From assembly GCA_017542145.1 (NCBI GenBank), contig JAFXXQ010000046.1, forward strand, positions 121,635-185,634: a stretch of 64,000 nucleotides of DNA. The letters run 5' to 3'. The notes under the pieces are model-generated. The model had not been told where the DNA came from. It ran no database searches and saw only the letters and a program-made list of their open reading frames with translations. Source of the DNA: Bacteroidaceae bacterium (lineage in GTDB: Bacteria > Bacteroidota > Bacteroidia > Bacteroidales > Bacteroidaceae). The translations under genes and the position numbers were made by a program. The first letter of the stretch is position 1; every line of letters starts with the position of its first letter. Shown here piece by piece: positions 1-9,229 of this stretch.

Positions 1-7
1 TTAATAT

Positions 8-817
8 ATGATTATTTCCATCAACAACCTTCATAAGAAATTCGGCAGCGTTATCGCCGCCAACATCGACAGTTACCTCATCGGACACGGCGACATGGTG
101 GGCCTCGTCGGCAACAACGGCGCCGGCAAGACCACGCTTTTCCGCCTCATCCTCGACCTCCTGAAGGCCGACGAAGGCAACGTTACAGTCAGTACCAACG
201 ACGGCTCACTCAACGATGCCGACGTCACCTCCACGGAGGAATGGAAGCGCCACACCGGCGCCTTCATTGACGAGAGCTTCCTCATCGACTACCTTACGCC
301 CGATGAGTACTTCGCCTTCCTCGGGCGTATGTTCGGCATGAAGAAGGAGGCTGTCAACGAACGTCTGGAGCACTTCCGCCCCTTCTTCAACGGCGAAATC
401 CTGGGTGAGAAGAAGCTCATCCGCGACTACTCCATGGGCAACAAGCAGAAGATCGGTATCGTCAGCGCCATGCTCCATAGCCCTGAGCTGCTCATCCTCG
501 ACGAACCGTTCAACTTCCTTGACCCCTCCAGCCAAGCCATCATCAAGCACCTGCTGGCAGCCTATAACCGCGAGACAGGAGCCACGGTGCTCATCTCGTC
601 GCACAACCTCGACCATACCGTCGAAGTCTGTCCTCGCATCGCCCTGCTGGAGCACGGCGTCATCCTCCGCGATATAGCTAACGTCGAAGGCTCTGCCAAG
701 ACCGAACTTGACACCTACTTCGACGCCCCCGTCCAAGCCGCTGAAGCTACGGAAGTTCCTCAGCCGGAAACTCTGGAAGGCCCGGAAATACTTGAAAAGC
801 CAGAAAACCCCGAATAA
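8..817 (+). CDS. ABC transporter ATP-binding protein
   Basis: ATPase subunit of an ABC transporter; it would energise export or import by a membrane partner that is not in the window and may lie upstream of base 1. Visible motifs are Walker A (GNNGAGKTT, residues 35-43), a signature-like YSMGNKQK (141-148), Walker B LLILDEP (161-167) and the switch histidine in SSHN (197-200). The signature departs from LSGGQ, as in many Bacteroidetes ABC-2-type exporters. The last 35 residues are a Pro/Glu-rich acidic tail with no domain. It is first of a closely spaced plus-strand run (15 bases to malQ). The substrate cannot be read from the sequence. Confidence 0.9.
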   Translation: MIISINNLHKKFGSVIAANIDSYLIGHGDMVGLVGNNGAGKTTLFRLILDLLKADEGNVTVSTNDGSLNDADVTSTEEWKRHTGAFIDESFLIDYLTPDEYFAFLGRMFGMKKEAVNERLEHFRPFFNGEILGEKKLIRDYSMGNKQKIGIVSAMLHSPELLILDEPFNFLDPSSQAIIKHLLAAYNRETGATVLISSHNLDHTVEVCPRIALLEHGVILRDIANVEGSAKTELDTYFDAPVQAAEATEVPQPETLEGPEILEKPENPE

Positions 818-832
818 CAACAATTCTTCATC

Positions 833-2935
833 ATGTTAACTTTCAGAATCCAATACTACACCCGCTGGGGTGAAGAATTACACCTTTCCATTGAGGGCAA
901 CGACTACCTCATGGATAACGACGGCCACGGCAACTGGTTCATCACCCTCCCCGCCCTTGAAGTGGGGAAAGCCGTTTCTTACATCTACTACGTCACCGAG
1001 CATGGCGGAATTACCCGCCGCGAATGGCGTGCCCACAAAGCCACCATCCCCCTTGACGGCGAAGTCACCTTCAACGACTACTGGAAAGACCGACCCGATG
1101 CCCCTTTCTACAGCGAAGGCTTCACCCGTATTGTCGGAGCGGACAAAGTGTCCCATTGGCGTGGCACAGGCGTCGCCATCCCTGTCTTCTCGCTACGCAG
1201 CAAGAAGAGCTTCGGCATCGGTGAGTTTGCCGACATCCCCCTCATGGTCGACTGGGCAGAGCGCACCAGCATGTGCATCATCCAACTCCTGCCCGTCAAC
1301 GACACCACGATGACACGCACATGGACAGACTCCTACCCCTACAACGCCAACTCCACCTTCGCCCTGCATCCTGCATATATCAACCTCGATGCCGTGGGCA
1401 AACTGAGCGACAAGGAGAGGATGAAGGAGTTCCACGCCCTGCAAAAGGAACTGAACGCCCTGCCGCAGATTGACTACGAACGCGTCACGAAGGCCAAGTG
1501 GGACTATCTGCGCCTCATTTATGCCGAGAAGGGAGCAAAGACGCTGTCTTCATCGGCTTTCAAAGCATTCTTTAACGAAAACAACTATTGGCTGCGTCCC
1601 TATGCGGCGTTCTGCTATTTCCGCGACATGTTCGGAACGCCCGACTTCAATCGCTGGAAAAACGTCACCTACAGCCCCGAGCTCATTGACAGCCTCGATG
1701 GCAATACCGACGTAGCCTTCCACTACTTCATCCAGTACCATCTGCACATCCAACTGAAGAAGGCTGTTGATTATGCCCATGCCCACGGCATCACCCTCAA
1801 AGGCGACATCCCCATCGGCATCAGCCGCACCAGCGTCGATGCGTGGGTCTATCCACACCTCTTCCACATGAACGGTCAAGCCGGCGCTCCGCCCGATGCC
1901 TTTGCAACCGACGGACAGAACTGGGGATTCCCCACCTATAACTGGGAGGAGATGGCCAAGGACAACTACCAATGGTTCCGCAACCGCTTCCAGAAGATGA
2001 GCGACTACTTCGATGCCTACCGCATCGACCATCTGCTGGGCTTCTTCCGCATCTGGGAGATTCCCATCCGCTATCGATCAGGGCTCCTCGGCCACTTCAA
2101 TCCTGCCATGCCTTACTCCACGGGCGAAATCTGCACCCGCCTTGGCATCACTATCGGCCAACTGAACGCTCTCTCAACGCTCAATATCAACCATAAGCCC
2201 GAGACTGACGTCCTCTTCGTTCAAGACGAATACCGCGACGGCTACTTCCATCCCCGCATCTCAGGCTACGATGCACCCTGCTTCGAAACGCTCAATGAAT
2301 GGCAGCAAGGAGCTTACCGCGAGTTGCACGAGGAGTATTTCTATCATCGCCACAACGACTTCTGGCGTGCCGAGGCCATGAAGAAACTGCCCGCGCTCAT
2401 TGACAGCACCGACATGCTTGTCTGCGGCGAAGACCTCGGCATGATACCATCGTGTGTTCCCTCCGTCATGGACGAACTGCACATCCTCAGCCTGGAGATT
2501 CAGCAGATGCCCAAGGAATTGGGCGTAACCTTTGGCGACCCGGCCCGCTATCCCTATCACAGCGTCTGCACCACATCGTCGCACGATATGGCTAACATCC
2601 GCGCCTGGTGGGAAGAAGACTACAGCCTCACCCAGCGCTATTGGAACGAAATGCTTCACCACAAGGATAAAGCACCCAAGAAGTGCGAACCGTGGATTTG
2701 CGAGGAGATTATCCGCTGCCACATGGCCAGCCCCTCTATGCTTGCCATCCTCCCCTTGCAGGACTGGCTGGGCATCGACAGTAAACTGCGCTATGCCGAC
2801 CCCTTCGCCGAGCGCATCAACATCCCTGCCAATCCCCGCCACTACTGGCGCTATCGCATGCACCTCTTCCTCGAGGACCTTCTCAAGGATGAGGAATTCA
2901 ACAATCGCGTCAAGGCCCTGGCAGAGAGAAATTAA
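833..2935 (+). CDS. malQ: 4-alpha-glucanotransferase (GH77) with N-terminal starch-binding domain
   Basis: Amylomaltase that transfers alpha-1,4-glucan segments between maltooligosaccharides in glycogen/starch metabolism, expected in the cytoplasm (no signal peptide). Residues 1-95 look like a CBM20 starch-binding domain; the rest is the GH77 barrel. The catalytic set is present: nucleophile D399 in YRIDH, acid/base E533 in VCGEDLG and D585 in SSHDM. Many Bacteroides homologues, as I recall, are longer with two CBM20 modules; this one of 700 residues appears to have one. It follows the ABC ATPase by 15 bases and its stop overlaps the sulfatase start (TAATG). It fits with the glgP and glycogen synthase genes at the other end of the window. 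Confidence 0.95.
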   Translation: MLTFRIQYYTRWGEELHLSIEGNDYLMDNDGHGNWFITLPALEVGKAVSYIYYVTEHGGITRREWRAHKATIPLDGEVTFNDYWKDRPDAPFYSEGFTRIVGADKVSHWRGTGVAIPVFSLRSKKSFGIGEFADIPLMVDWAERTSMCIIQLLPVNDTTMTRTWTDSYPYNANSTFALHPAYINLDAVGKLSDKERMKEFHALQKELNALPQIDYERVTKAKWDYLRLIYAEKGAKTLSSSAFKAFFNENNYWLRPYAAFCYFRDMFGTPDFNRWKNVTYSPELIDSLDGNTDVAFHYFIQYHLHIQLKKAVDYAHAHGITLKGDIPIGISRTSVDAWVYPHLFHMNGQAGAPPDAFATDGQNWGFPTYNWEEMAKDNYQWFRNRFQKMSDYFDAYRIDHLLGFFRIWEIPIRYRSGLLGHFNPAMPYSTGEICTRLGITIGQLNALSTLNINHKPETDVLFVQDEYRDGYFHPRISGYDAPCFETLNEWQQGAYRELHEEYFYHRHNDFWRAEAMKKLPALIDSTDMLVCGEDLGMIPSCVPSVMDELHILSLEIQQMPKELGVTFGDPARYPYHSVCTTSSHDMANIRAWWEEDYSLTQRYWNEMLHHKDKAPKKCEPWICEEIIRCHMASPSMLAILPLQDWLGIDSKLRYADPFAERINIPANPRHYWRYRMHLFLEDLLKDEEFNNRVKALAERN

Positions 2936-4602
2936 TGAAAGTAACGAATCTGCTTCCTGCCCTCACGGGAATCACTGCCCTTACTGCCTTTACCGGCTGT
3001 GGGGGACAGGCTTCAAAGCCGTCAACACAAACGCTGTCGAAGCCCATGAATATCCTCTATATCATGTGTGACGACCATTCCTACCAAACTATCAGCGCCT
3101 ACGACCAGCGTTTCATCCACACGCCCAACATCGACCGTATAGCTGCCGACGGCGTACGCTTCACCAACAGCTTTGTTGCTAATTCGCTCAGCGGTCCCAG
3201 TCGTGCCTGCATGCTCACGGGCAAACACAGCCATGCCAACGGCTTCACCGACAACACCGTCACCTTTGACGGCAGTCAGCAGACCTTCCCCAAGCTGCTG
3301 CAGAAGGCAGGCTACGAGACAGCGATGATTGGAAAATGGCATCTCGTCAGCCAGCCCACTGGCTTCGATTACTGGGATATCCTCGTCGGACAAGGCATGT
3401 ACTACAACCCCGACTTTATCTGCAACGGAGAGAAGGTCCGTCGTGAGGGGTATGCCACCAATATCGCCACAGACCTTGCCCTCGACTGGCTTGAGAATAA
3501 GCACGACAAGAGCAGACCATTCTGTCTACTGCTCCACCATAAGGCACCGCACCGAACATGGATGCCCGACAGCTGCGACATGGAGCTCTTCAGCGACACG
3601 GATTTTCCGCTACCTGACACCTTCTGGGACGATTACGACGGCCGCTCTGCTGCAGCCGCACAGGAGATGCACATCCTCAAGGACATGGATCTCGTCTATG
3701 ACCTCAAGCTGGCTGATAAGGAGGAGGAAATCCATGGCGGAGGACTCGAAAACTGGGGGCGCACCATGTACAGCAGCCTTCTAAACCCCAACCAGAAAAC
3801 CTTTTGGGATAAACACTACAACCCTGTCATCGAGACATTCAAGGATAGTTTTCTGCGTGTCCCTCCAAAAGGTTGCGAAGAAATCATGTCGCCAGCCAAC
3901 GGCGGCATGAAGGCAGATGCCAGGCGACTGGCCCAATGGAAGTACAACCAGTACATGCGCGACTATCTGCGTGTCATCACCTCCATTGACCGCAACGTAG
4001 GCCGCATGCTCGACTATCTGGAGGAGAACGGGCTGATGGAGAATACACTCATCGTCTACACCTCCGATCAGGGATTCTACATGGGCGAACACGGCTGGTT
4101 CGACAAACGTTTCATGTACGAGGAGTCGTTCCGCACGCCTCTACTTGCCCGATTGCCAGGAGGAAAGAAAGGCGACATTGCCCAACTGGTGCAGAACATC
4201 GACTACGCCCCCACCTTCCTTGAGCTAGCAGGCATCCCCGTACCCAATGACATTCAGGGCGTATCGCTTCTCCCGCTCCTCCAAGGCCGCCATCCCCGCC
4301 ATTGGCGTAAGGCGCTTTACTACCATTATTATGAATACCCCGCTGAGCACGCCGTCCGCCGCCACTACGGCATTCGTGACAGCCGCTACAAGCTCATCCA
4401 TTTCTACCCTGCCTCGCTCGACGGCATCAATGTGAAGGATACCATCGACAGTTGGGAACTCTACGACCTCCGTAAAGACTCCTCTGAACTTCACAACATC
4501 TATGGCGACCCTGGTACCGAACGCATCACACGACGCTTGATGAAGACGCTTCGCAAGCTACAGGAGGAATACGATGCGCCAGAACTTAACTACGGAAGTT
4601 AA
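2935..4602 (+). CDS. Serine-type sulfatase, lipoprotein (S1 family)
   Basis: Arylsulfatase-superfamily enzyme that removes sulfate esters, probably from sulfated host or algal glycans, at the cell surface or in the periplasm. The N-terminus is a lipoprotein signal ending at a Cys (FTGCGG). Metal-binding DD lies at residues 46-47. The formylglycine motif is S-G-P-S-R at 86-90, followed by ACMLTGK, so the modified residue is Ser86 rather than Cys. GKWHL and SDQGFYMGEHGWF are further family motifs. The overall pattern resembles GlcNAc-6-sulfatase-like S1 members, but the substrate is inference. The start overlaps the malQ stop by one base, and the maturase needed for Ser-type sulfatases lies 33 bases downstream. 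Confidence 0.93.
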   Translation: MKVTNLLPALTGITALTAFTGCGGQASKPSTQTLSKPMNILYIMCDDHSYQTISAYDQRFIHTPNIDRIAADGVRFTNSFVANSLSGPSRACMLTGKHSHANGFTDNTVTFDGSQQTFPKLLQKAGYETAMIGKWHLVSQPTGFDYWDILVGQGMYYNPDFICNGEKVRREGYATNIATDLALDWLENKHDKSRPFCLLLHHKAPHRTWMPDSCDMELFSDTDFPLPDTFWDDYDGRSAAAAQEMHILKDMDLVYDLKLADKEEEIHGGGLENWGRTMYSSLLNPNQKTFWDKHYNPVIETFKDSFLRVPPKGCEEIMSPANGGMKADARRLAQWKYNQYMRDYLRVITSIDRNVGRMLDYLEENGLMENTLIVYTSDQGFYMGEHGWFDKRFMYEESFRTPLLARLPGGKKGDIAQLVQNIDYAPTFLELAGIPVPNDIQGVSLLPLLQGRHPRHWRKALYYHYYEYPAEHAVRRHYGIRDSRYKLIHFYPASLDGINVKDTIDSWELYDLRKDSSELHNIYGDPGTERITRRLMKTLRKLQEEYDAPELNYGS

Positions 4603-4635
4603 TAATTAAAAGTCTCTTAACAATAAAAACCTTTT

Positions 4636-5853
4636 ATGCCCACTTCCGTCCTTCCCTTTTCTGCCGCAAAGAAGCTCGCGGAGCCACAAGCCTTCAACAC
4701 GCTGGTGAAGCCCGTCGGCTCTGCCTGCAACTTGCGTTGCGACTATTGCTATTACCTCGGGAAGGCGGAGCTCTACGGTGGGTACGAGCCGGTGATGGAC
4801 GACGAACTACTGGAGCTCTACATCCGGCAGTATGTCGAGGCCGTCCAAGTGCCCGTAGTCACTTTCTGTTGGCATGGTGGCGAGCCGTTGCTGGCTGGAC
4901 TTGACTTTTTTCGCAAGGCTGTGGCTTTGCAAGAGAAATACCGCGGCGACAAGCAGATCGAGAACACGTTGCAAACCAACGGACTGCTCGTCACAGACGA
5001 GTGGTGCCGTTTTTTCCACGACCATCACTTCCTCGTGGGGCTTTCATTAGACGGCCCTGCAGATCTACACGATGCTTACCGCCGTGACCGTGGCGGACAC
5101 CCGACATTCAGCCGCGTTCTGCACGCCGCTCAGCTTATGTCCATCGGAGGCGTCGATTTCAACATCCTCTGTACTGTCAATGCTCGCTCAGCCGGACGCG
5201 GGGCGGAAGTCTACCGTTTTCTGCGCGTCCTCACTCCCTTTCTCCAGTTCTTGCCGGTCGTGGAGTATTCTGATAGCGCAGGACGCATCGTTCCCCCGGG
5301 GACTGAAGGCAGTTCCCCCACTCCCTACTCCACGACGGCACCCGCGTTTGGGCAATTCCTCTGTGACGTTTATGACGAGTGGGTACACACTGACGTGGGA
5401 CGCATCTACGTCCAGCTGTTTGACGTCACCCTTGCTCAATGGTGCGACCAACCAGCCACGCTCTGTGCACTCGGAGAATCGTGCGGCGACAGCCTTGTCG
5501 TCGAACATAATGGCGACGTCTACGTTTGCGACCACTTCGTCTATCCATCTTGCCGTCTAGGCAATCTCCGCGAGACGCCGCTGGCTGAACTCTACCGTCA
5601 GCCCGAGCGATTCCGTTTCGGCGCTGCCAAGTTCGCCACGCTGCCACGGCTCTGTCGCCGCTGCCGTTGGCTATTCCTCTGCCACGGCGAATGCCCCAAG
5701 CATCGTTTTGGCGACGGCGGACTCAGCAGCCTTTGTAAGGGTTACAAGCAGTTCTACGCCCACACCGCTGCCGATATGCAGACCATGCGCAGCCTTCTGG
5801 AACGTCAGCTCCCTCCGGCAATGATAATGCAAAGATTGAAAATTGGAATTTAA
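4636..5853 (+). CDS. Anaerobic sulfatase-maturating enzyme (radical SAM, SPASM)
   Basis: Radical S-adenosylmethionine enzyme that oxidises the active-site Ser or Cys of sulfatases to formylglycine in the cytoplasm before export. The [4Fe-4S] motif CNLRCDYC lies at residues 31-38 (C31, C35, C38). The C-terminal SPASM domain has further cysteines for auxiliary clusters, including CALGESC, a CDHF segment and CRRCRWLFLCHGEC near the end. Length (405 residues) is normal for anSME/ChuR proteins. It sits directly after a serine-type sulfatase, which is its obvious substrate. Confidence 0.95.
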   Translation: MPTSVLPFSAAKKLAEPQAFNTLVKPVGSACNLRCDYCYYLGKAELYGGYEPVMDDELLELYIRQYVEAVQVPVVTFCWHGGEPLLAGLDFFRKAVALQEKYRGDKQIENTLQTNGLLVTDEWCRFFHDHHFLVGLSLDGPADLHDAYRRDRGGHPTFSRVLHAAQLMSIGGVDFNILCTVNARSAGRGAEVYRFLRVLTPFLQFLPVVEYSDSAGRIVPPGTEGSSPTPYSTTAPAFGQFLCDVYDEWVHTDVGRIYVQLFDVTLAQWCDQPATLCALGESCGDSLVVEHNGDVYVCDHFVYPSCRLGNLRETPLAELYRQPERFRFGAAKFATLPRLCRRCRWLFLCHGECPKHRFGDGGLSSLCKGYKQFYAHTAADMQTMRSLLERQLPPAMIMQRLKIGI

Positions 5854-5874
5854 ACATATAAACCTTAACAACCT

Positions 5875-7818
5875 ATGAAAAGCAAGTATTCTCTCCCCAA
5901 GGAAGGCGGTCTCATCACCACCTCCGTCCCTGAAGACATCATCTGTCGCTTCGAGAAAATCCCCACCCAGGTATTCCCAGGCGAATACGAAGGCGTGCAG
6001 TACGTAGCCGACAAGATTATCCGTGCCATCGCTGCCCACGAGGCCGATGCTTCCGTTGGCGGGCGCCCATTCGTACTCGGCCTTACCACCGGCCGCACGC
6101 CCCTCGGCCTCTACCGCGAGCTTGTCGCCCGCTACAAAGCTGGACGTGTCAGCTTCCGCAACGTCGAAGTCTATAGCTTAGACGAATTCTACCCTATCAC
6201 CCCCGAACATCAGCAGAGCCGCAACTACCGCATCCACGCCGAATTCCTCAACCACATCGACATTCTCCCCGAGAACATCCACGTCCCCGACGCCACCGTG
6301 CCCCTCGATCGCATCAGCGAATACTGCCGCCAGTACGGGCATGAAGCCAAGAGCAAGATGGATCTCATGATTATCGGCGTGGGTGAACAAGGGCAGATTG
6401 GCTTCAATGAGCCTGGAACTTTCTCCCGTTCCAAGACACGCTTAGTACAGCTCTCCCTCAACTCCATCAAGACGCAATCAAACTTCTTCTCCTCCTTCAA
6501 CGAGGTGCCCAAGATGGCCATCACGATGGGCATTGACACGGTTATGAAGGCCAAGCAGATTATCCTCATGGCCTGGGGCGAGGACAAAGCCGATGCCATC
6601 CGCCGCATCGTCGAGGGCGAGGTCACCGAGCAGACGCCCGCCAGTTTTTTCCAGGAGCACCCCGACATCGAGGTTGTTACCGACGAGACTGCCGCTGCAT
6701 GCCTCACCCGCTACGAAGCGCCATGGGTCGTCGGCCCTTGCCAGTGGAGCCGCAAGCTCATCCGCAAGGCTGTCATCTGGCTCTGTACCCGCGTGGACAA
6801 GCCCATCCTCAAGCTCACCTATCAGGACTACCTCCAGAACTCTCTCGCCCCCATGCTTGACTCCCTTGGCAAACGTTACAGCCAGGTGAACATCGAGGTA
6901 TTCAACGACATGCAGCACACCATCAGCGGCTGGCCAGGTGGCAAGCCGGGCGCCACCGACGACGCTACACGTCCCGTCAGCTCCAGCCCCTTCCCCAAGC
7001 GCGTGCTCATTTTCTCGCCCCACCCTGACGATGACGTCATCTCCATGGGCGGCACCTTCTGCCGGCTCATCCAACAGGGGCACGACGTTCACGTTGCCTA
7101 CGAGACCAGCGGCAACGTAGCCGTCTACGACGACGTCGTTATTCAAAACCTCGATACCGCCCGCGAGATGGGCCTTGGCGACCGCGTCGATGAAATCCGT
7201 GCCATTATTGCCTCCAAACAGCCCGGTCAGCCCGAGCCGCGTGCCCTGCTTGACATCAAGGGTGCCATCCGCCGTGCCGAGGCACGAGCCGCCGACCGAA
7301 GCATCGGCCTCGACGACCGCACGAACGTCCATTTCCTCAACCTCCCCTTCTACGAGAGCGGAACCATCAAAAAGGGCGAACTCGGTCCTGCCGATATTGA
7401 CATCATTGTCAAACTGTTGCGTCAGATCAAGCCCCACCAAATCTACGCCGCTGGCGACCTCTCCGACCCCCACGGCACCCACCGCGTATGTATCGAAGCT
7501 GTCCTCGGCGCTCTTGAGGTAGTGAAGGACGATCTCTGGCTGGCTGACTGCCACCTTTGGCTCTATCGCGGCGCTTGGCAGGAGTGGCCCCTCGATCAAG
7601 TGGACATGGCCGTACCCATCAGCCCCGAGGAGCTCATCATGAAGCGTCAGGCCATCTTCCGGCACCTCTCGCAGAAGGACATCGTGCCCTTCCCCGGCGA
7701 GGATCAACGTGAGTTCTGGCAACGCGCCGAGGAGCGCACCCAGCACACCGCAGCACTCTACAACCAGCTTGGACTGCCCGAGTATCAGGCCATCGAGGTC
7801 TTCCTACGGATGAGATAG
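5875..7818 (+). CDS. NagB-like / PIG-L deacetylase fusion
   Basis: Two-domain protein of 647 residues. Residues about 20-290 have the fold motifs of glucosamine-6-phosphate deaminase (TTGRTPLGLY; SLDEFY with D103 at the E. coli D72 position; GFNEP with E179 at E148). Residues about 375-647 are a PIG-L/LmbE-type deacetylase with the metal motif HPDDD at 383-387. In the NagB domain the residues aligned with E. coli Asp141 and His143 are Gln172 and Gln174 (GVGEQGQIGFNEP), so deaminase activity is doubtful. I recall similar long Bacteroides proteins being labelled deaminase-like. Its place after the sulfatase and maturase suggests amino-sugar metabolism, but no reaction is proven. Confidence 0.88.
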   Translation: MKSKYSLPKEGGLITTSVPEDIICRFEKIPTQVFPGEYEGVQYVADKIIRAIAAHEADASVGGRPFVLGLTTGRTPLGLYRELVARYKAGRVSFRNVEVYSLDEFYPITPEHQQSRNYRIHAEFLNHIDILPENIHVPDATVPLDRISEYCRQYGHEAKSKMDLMIIGVGEQGQIGFNEPGTFSRSKTRLVQLSLNSIKTQSNFFSSFNEVPKMAITMGIDTVMKAKQIILMAWGEDKADAIRRIVEGEVTEQTPASFFQEHPDIEVVTDETAAACLTRYEAPWVVGPCQWSRKLIRKAVIWLCTRVDKPILKLTYQDYLQNSLAPMLDSLGKRYSQVNIEVFNDMQHTISGWPGGKPGATDDATRPVSSSPFPKRVLIFSPHPDDDVISMGGTFCRLIQQGHDVHVAYETSGNVAVYDDVVIQNLDTAREMGLGDRVDEIRAIIASKQPGQPEPRALLDIKGAIRRAEARAADRSIGLDDRTNVHFLNLPFYESGTIKKGELGPADIDIIVKLLRQIKPHQIYAAGDLSDPHGTHRVCIEAVLGALEVVKDDLWLADCHLWLYRGAWQEWPLDQVDMAVPISPEELIMKRQAIFRHLSQKDIVPFPGEDQREFWQRAEERTQHTAALYNQLGLPEYQAIEVFLRMR

Positions 7819-7842
7819 AGATAATCGTGAATGCGTGATTCG

Positions 7843-8595
7843 ATGAAGAAAGTTTTCATTTCATTGCTGGCAATTATGGCTATGATATGTACGACATGCC
7901 AGGCCAAAGGCCAAGAGAGCGCCCTGAAGGGCAAACGAGTGCTATTCGTCTATGGCGGATGGGAAGGGCACGAACCCCGTCAGACCATGGAAAAGCTCAA
8001 GCCCTGGCTTGAGGGCGAGGGTGCTATCGTCTGTTACCGTAACGACCTTGATGCCTATGCCGACAAGGAGCTGATGAGTTCCATCGACCTCATCATCCAA
8101 ACGTGGACTATGGGCAGCCTCACCGCTGAACAGGAACGCGGGTTGCTGGGGGCAGTACGCAACGGCGTCGGTTTAGCGGGCTGGCACGGAGGCCTCGGCG
8201 ACGCCTTCCGCGGCAGCACCGAATACCAGTTCATGGTGGGCGGCCAATGGGTGGCACACCCCGGTGGTAAGGTCGACTACGACGTTATCATCAAGGACAG
8301 GAAAGACCCCGTGACCAAAGGGCTTAAGACGTTCCACATGACCTCCGAGCAGTACTACATGCACGTCGACCCCGCCGTTAAAGTCCTCGCGACAACCATC
8401 TTCAGCGGTGCGGGCGATGCCCCCTGGATCAAGGGTGTCGAGATGCCCGTTGTCTGGAAGAAGCACTACGGCAAGGGCCGCGTTTTCTACTCCTCGCTCT
8501 GCCACGATGCCAGCGACTTCGACGTCCCCGAGGCCATGGAAATCATGAAGCGCGGCATCACATGGGCCGCCCTCTCGAGGGGGGGAGATGAATAA
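7843..8595 (+). CDS. ThuA-domain protein, secreted
   Basis: ThuA-like protein (trehalose-utilisation fold, related to glutamine-amidotransferase-like proteins). Bacteroidetes carry many near carbohydrate genes and their biochemical role is poorly known. The N-terminus from the ATG at 7843 gives a signal peptide (MKKVFISLLAIMAM) with cysteines near its end; an ATG four codons earlier (7831) is possible. Family hallmarks are VLFVYGG near the mature start, WTMG, and a GLAGWHGGLGDAFR segment in the middle, then HPGG. It is last in the plus-strand run; behind it comes a 21-bp tandem array and a gene-free gap. Confidence 0.85.
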   Translation: MKKVFISLLAIMAMICTTCQAKGQESALKGKRVLFVYGGWEGHEPRQTMEKLKPWLEGEGAIVCYRNDLDAYADKELMSSIDLIIQTWTMGSLTAEQERGLLGAVRNGVGLAGWHGGLGDAFRGSTEYQFMVGGQWVAHPGGKVDYDVIIKDRKDPVTKGLKTFHMTSEQYYMHVDPAVKVLATTIFSGAGDAPWIKGVEMPVVWKKHYGKGRVFYSSLCHDASDFDVPEAMEIMKRGITWAALSRGGDE

Positions 8596-8666
8596 TATGA
8601 TTATCCGCAAGGATATCCCCTGAAGGTTCGATACAGAACACATGCCGACCATAGGGCGCAGCTCTT

Positions 8667-8827
8667 CCAGCGGGCTGCGCTCCCAGTCCACTGGGCTGGC
8701 ATTTTATTCCACTGGGCTGGCATTTTATTCCACTGGGCTGGCATTTTATTCCACTGGACTGGCATTTTATTCCACTGGACTGGCATTTTATTCCACTGGG
8801 CTGGCATTTTATTCCACTGGGCTGCGG
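8667..8827. repeat. 21-bp tandem array (seven copies plus one degenerate)
   Basis: The word CCACTGGGCTGG or CCACTGGACTGG recurs at 8688, 8709, 8730, 8751, 8772, 8793 and 8814, each 21 bases apart, with TTTTATT between. A degenerate copy starts at 8667. Each unit has a short dyad (CCA...TGG). The array is bounded by GCTCTTCC (8661-8668) and its reverse complement GGAAGAGC (8826-8833). Close relatives of the unit occur at 53276-53359. There are no unique spacers, so it is not a CRISPR array. Confidence 0.95.
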
Positions 8828-8930
8828 AAGAGCAATACCGGAGACAGGAGGCCATGCCCTAAGAAATAGTATAGAATGCAACGAGAGCACCTCAAGTGGC
8901 GAGGTGGAAAAAACGATAACCGGCATGTTG

Positions 8931-8938
8931 TATCTTTG
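8931..8938 (+). promoter_or_regulatory. Orphan promoter-like -7 element
   Basis: TATCTTTG matches the Bacteroidetes -7 consensus TAnnTTTG, but no clear TTTG sits 19-20 bases upstream and no gene follows on the plus strand. It may be chance, a relic, or the promoter of an untranslated RNA. Confidence 0.3.
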
Positions 8939-9229
8939 TAACGTGAATTCCACGAAGCCCCACCTATGAACATAGGATAGGCATATTTTTGCGGATAATC
9001 AAAATGAGAAATATAGGAAGAGAAAGAAAAACCTCCTTAGGGAAGTTTTCTATTTTGCACAAACGGTTTTAAACCTTTGGCGGCATACCAAACACATCAA
9101 TGATGTCCAGAGCAGAACGTCCAGCCATTCTGCTCCAACGTCTTGCGATGCCGTTCCGTCGTATCACGGTCGCCCACATTAATTTCCGTCTCAAAGATGC
9201 TTGCAGCAGGCAAGTCTTTATTTTGTCTG

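Larger units (their letters stand above)
8596..9229. other. Gene-free stretch between convergent genes
   Basis: This 634-base gap separates the ThuA gene (plus) from the GH20 gene (minus). It holds the 21-bp tandem array, a promoter-like TATCTTTG at 8931-8938 with no gene behind it, and a weak dyad at about 9028-9052 (GAAAAAC / GTTTTC followed by TATTTTG) that could end transcription. I see no credible protein gene; frames that stay open across the array do so only because the repeat length is a multiple of three. Confidence 0.6.

Noticed and set aside
6478..7746. Long minus-strand open frame inside the NagB-like gene
   Set aside because: Shadow frame caused by GC-rich codon use; no family motifs.
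8667..8827. CRISPR array
   Set aside because: Units are contiguous with no variable spacers and no cas genes are nearby.
8642..8869. Open frame of repeated seven-residue units (STGLAFY)
   Set aside because: The 21-bp repeat keeps several frames on both strands open; no start signal or family.
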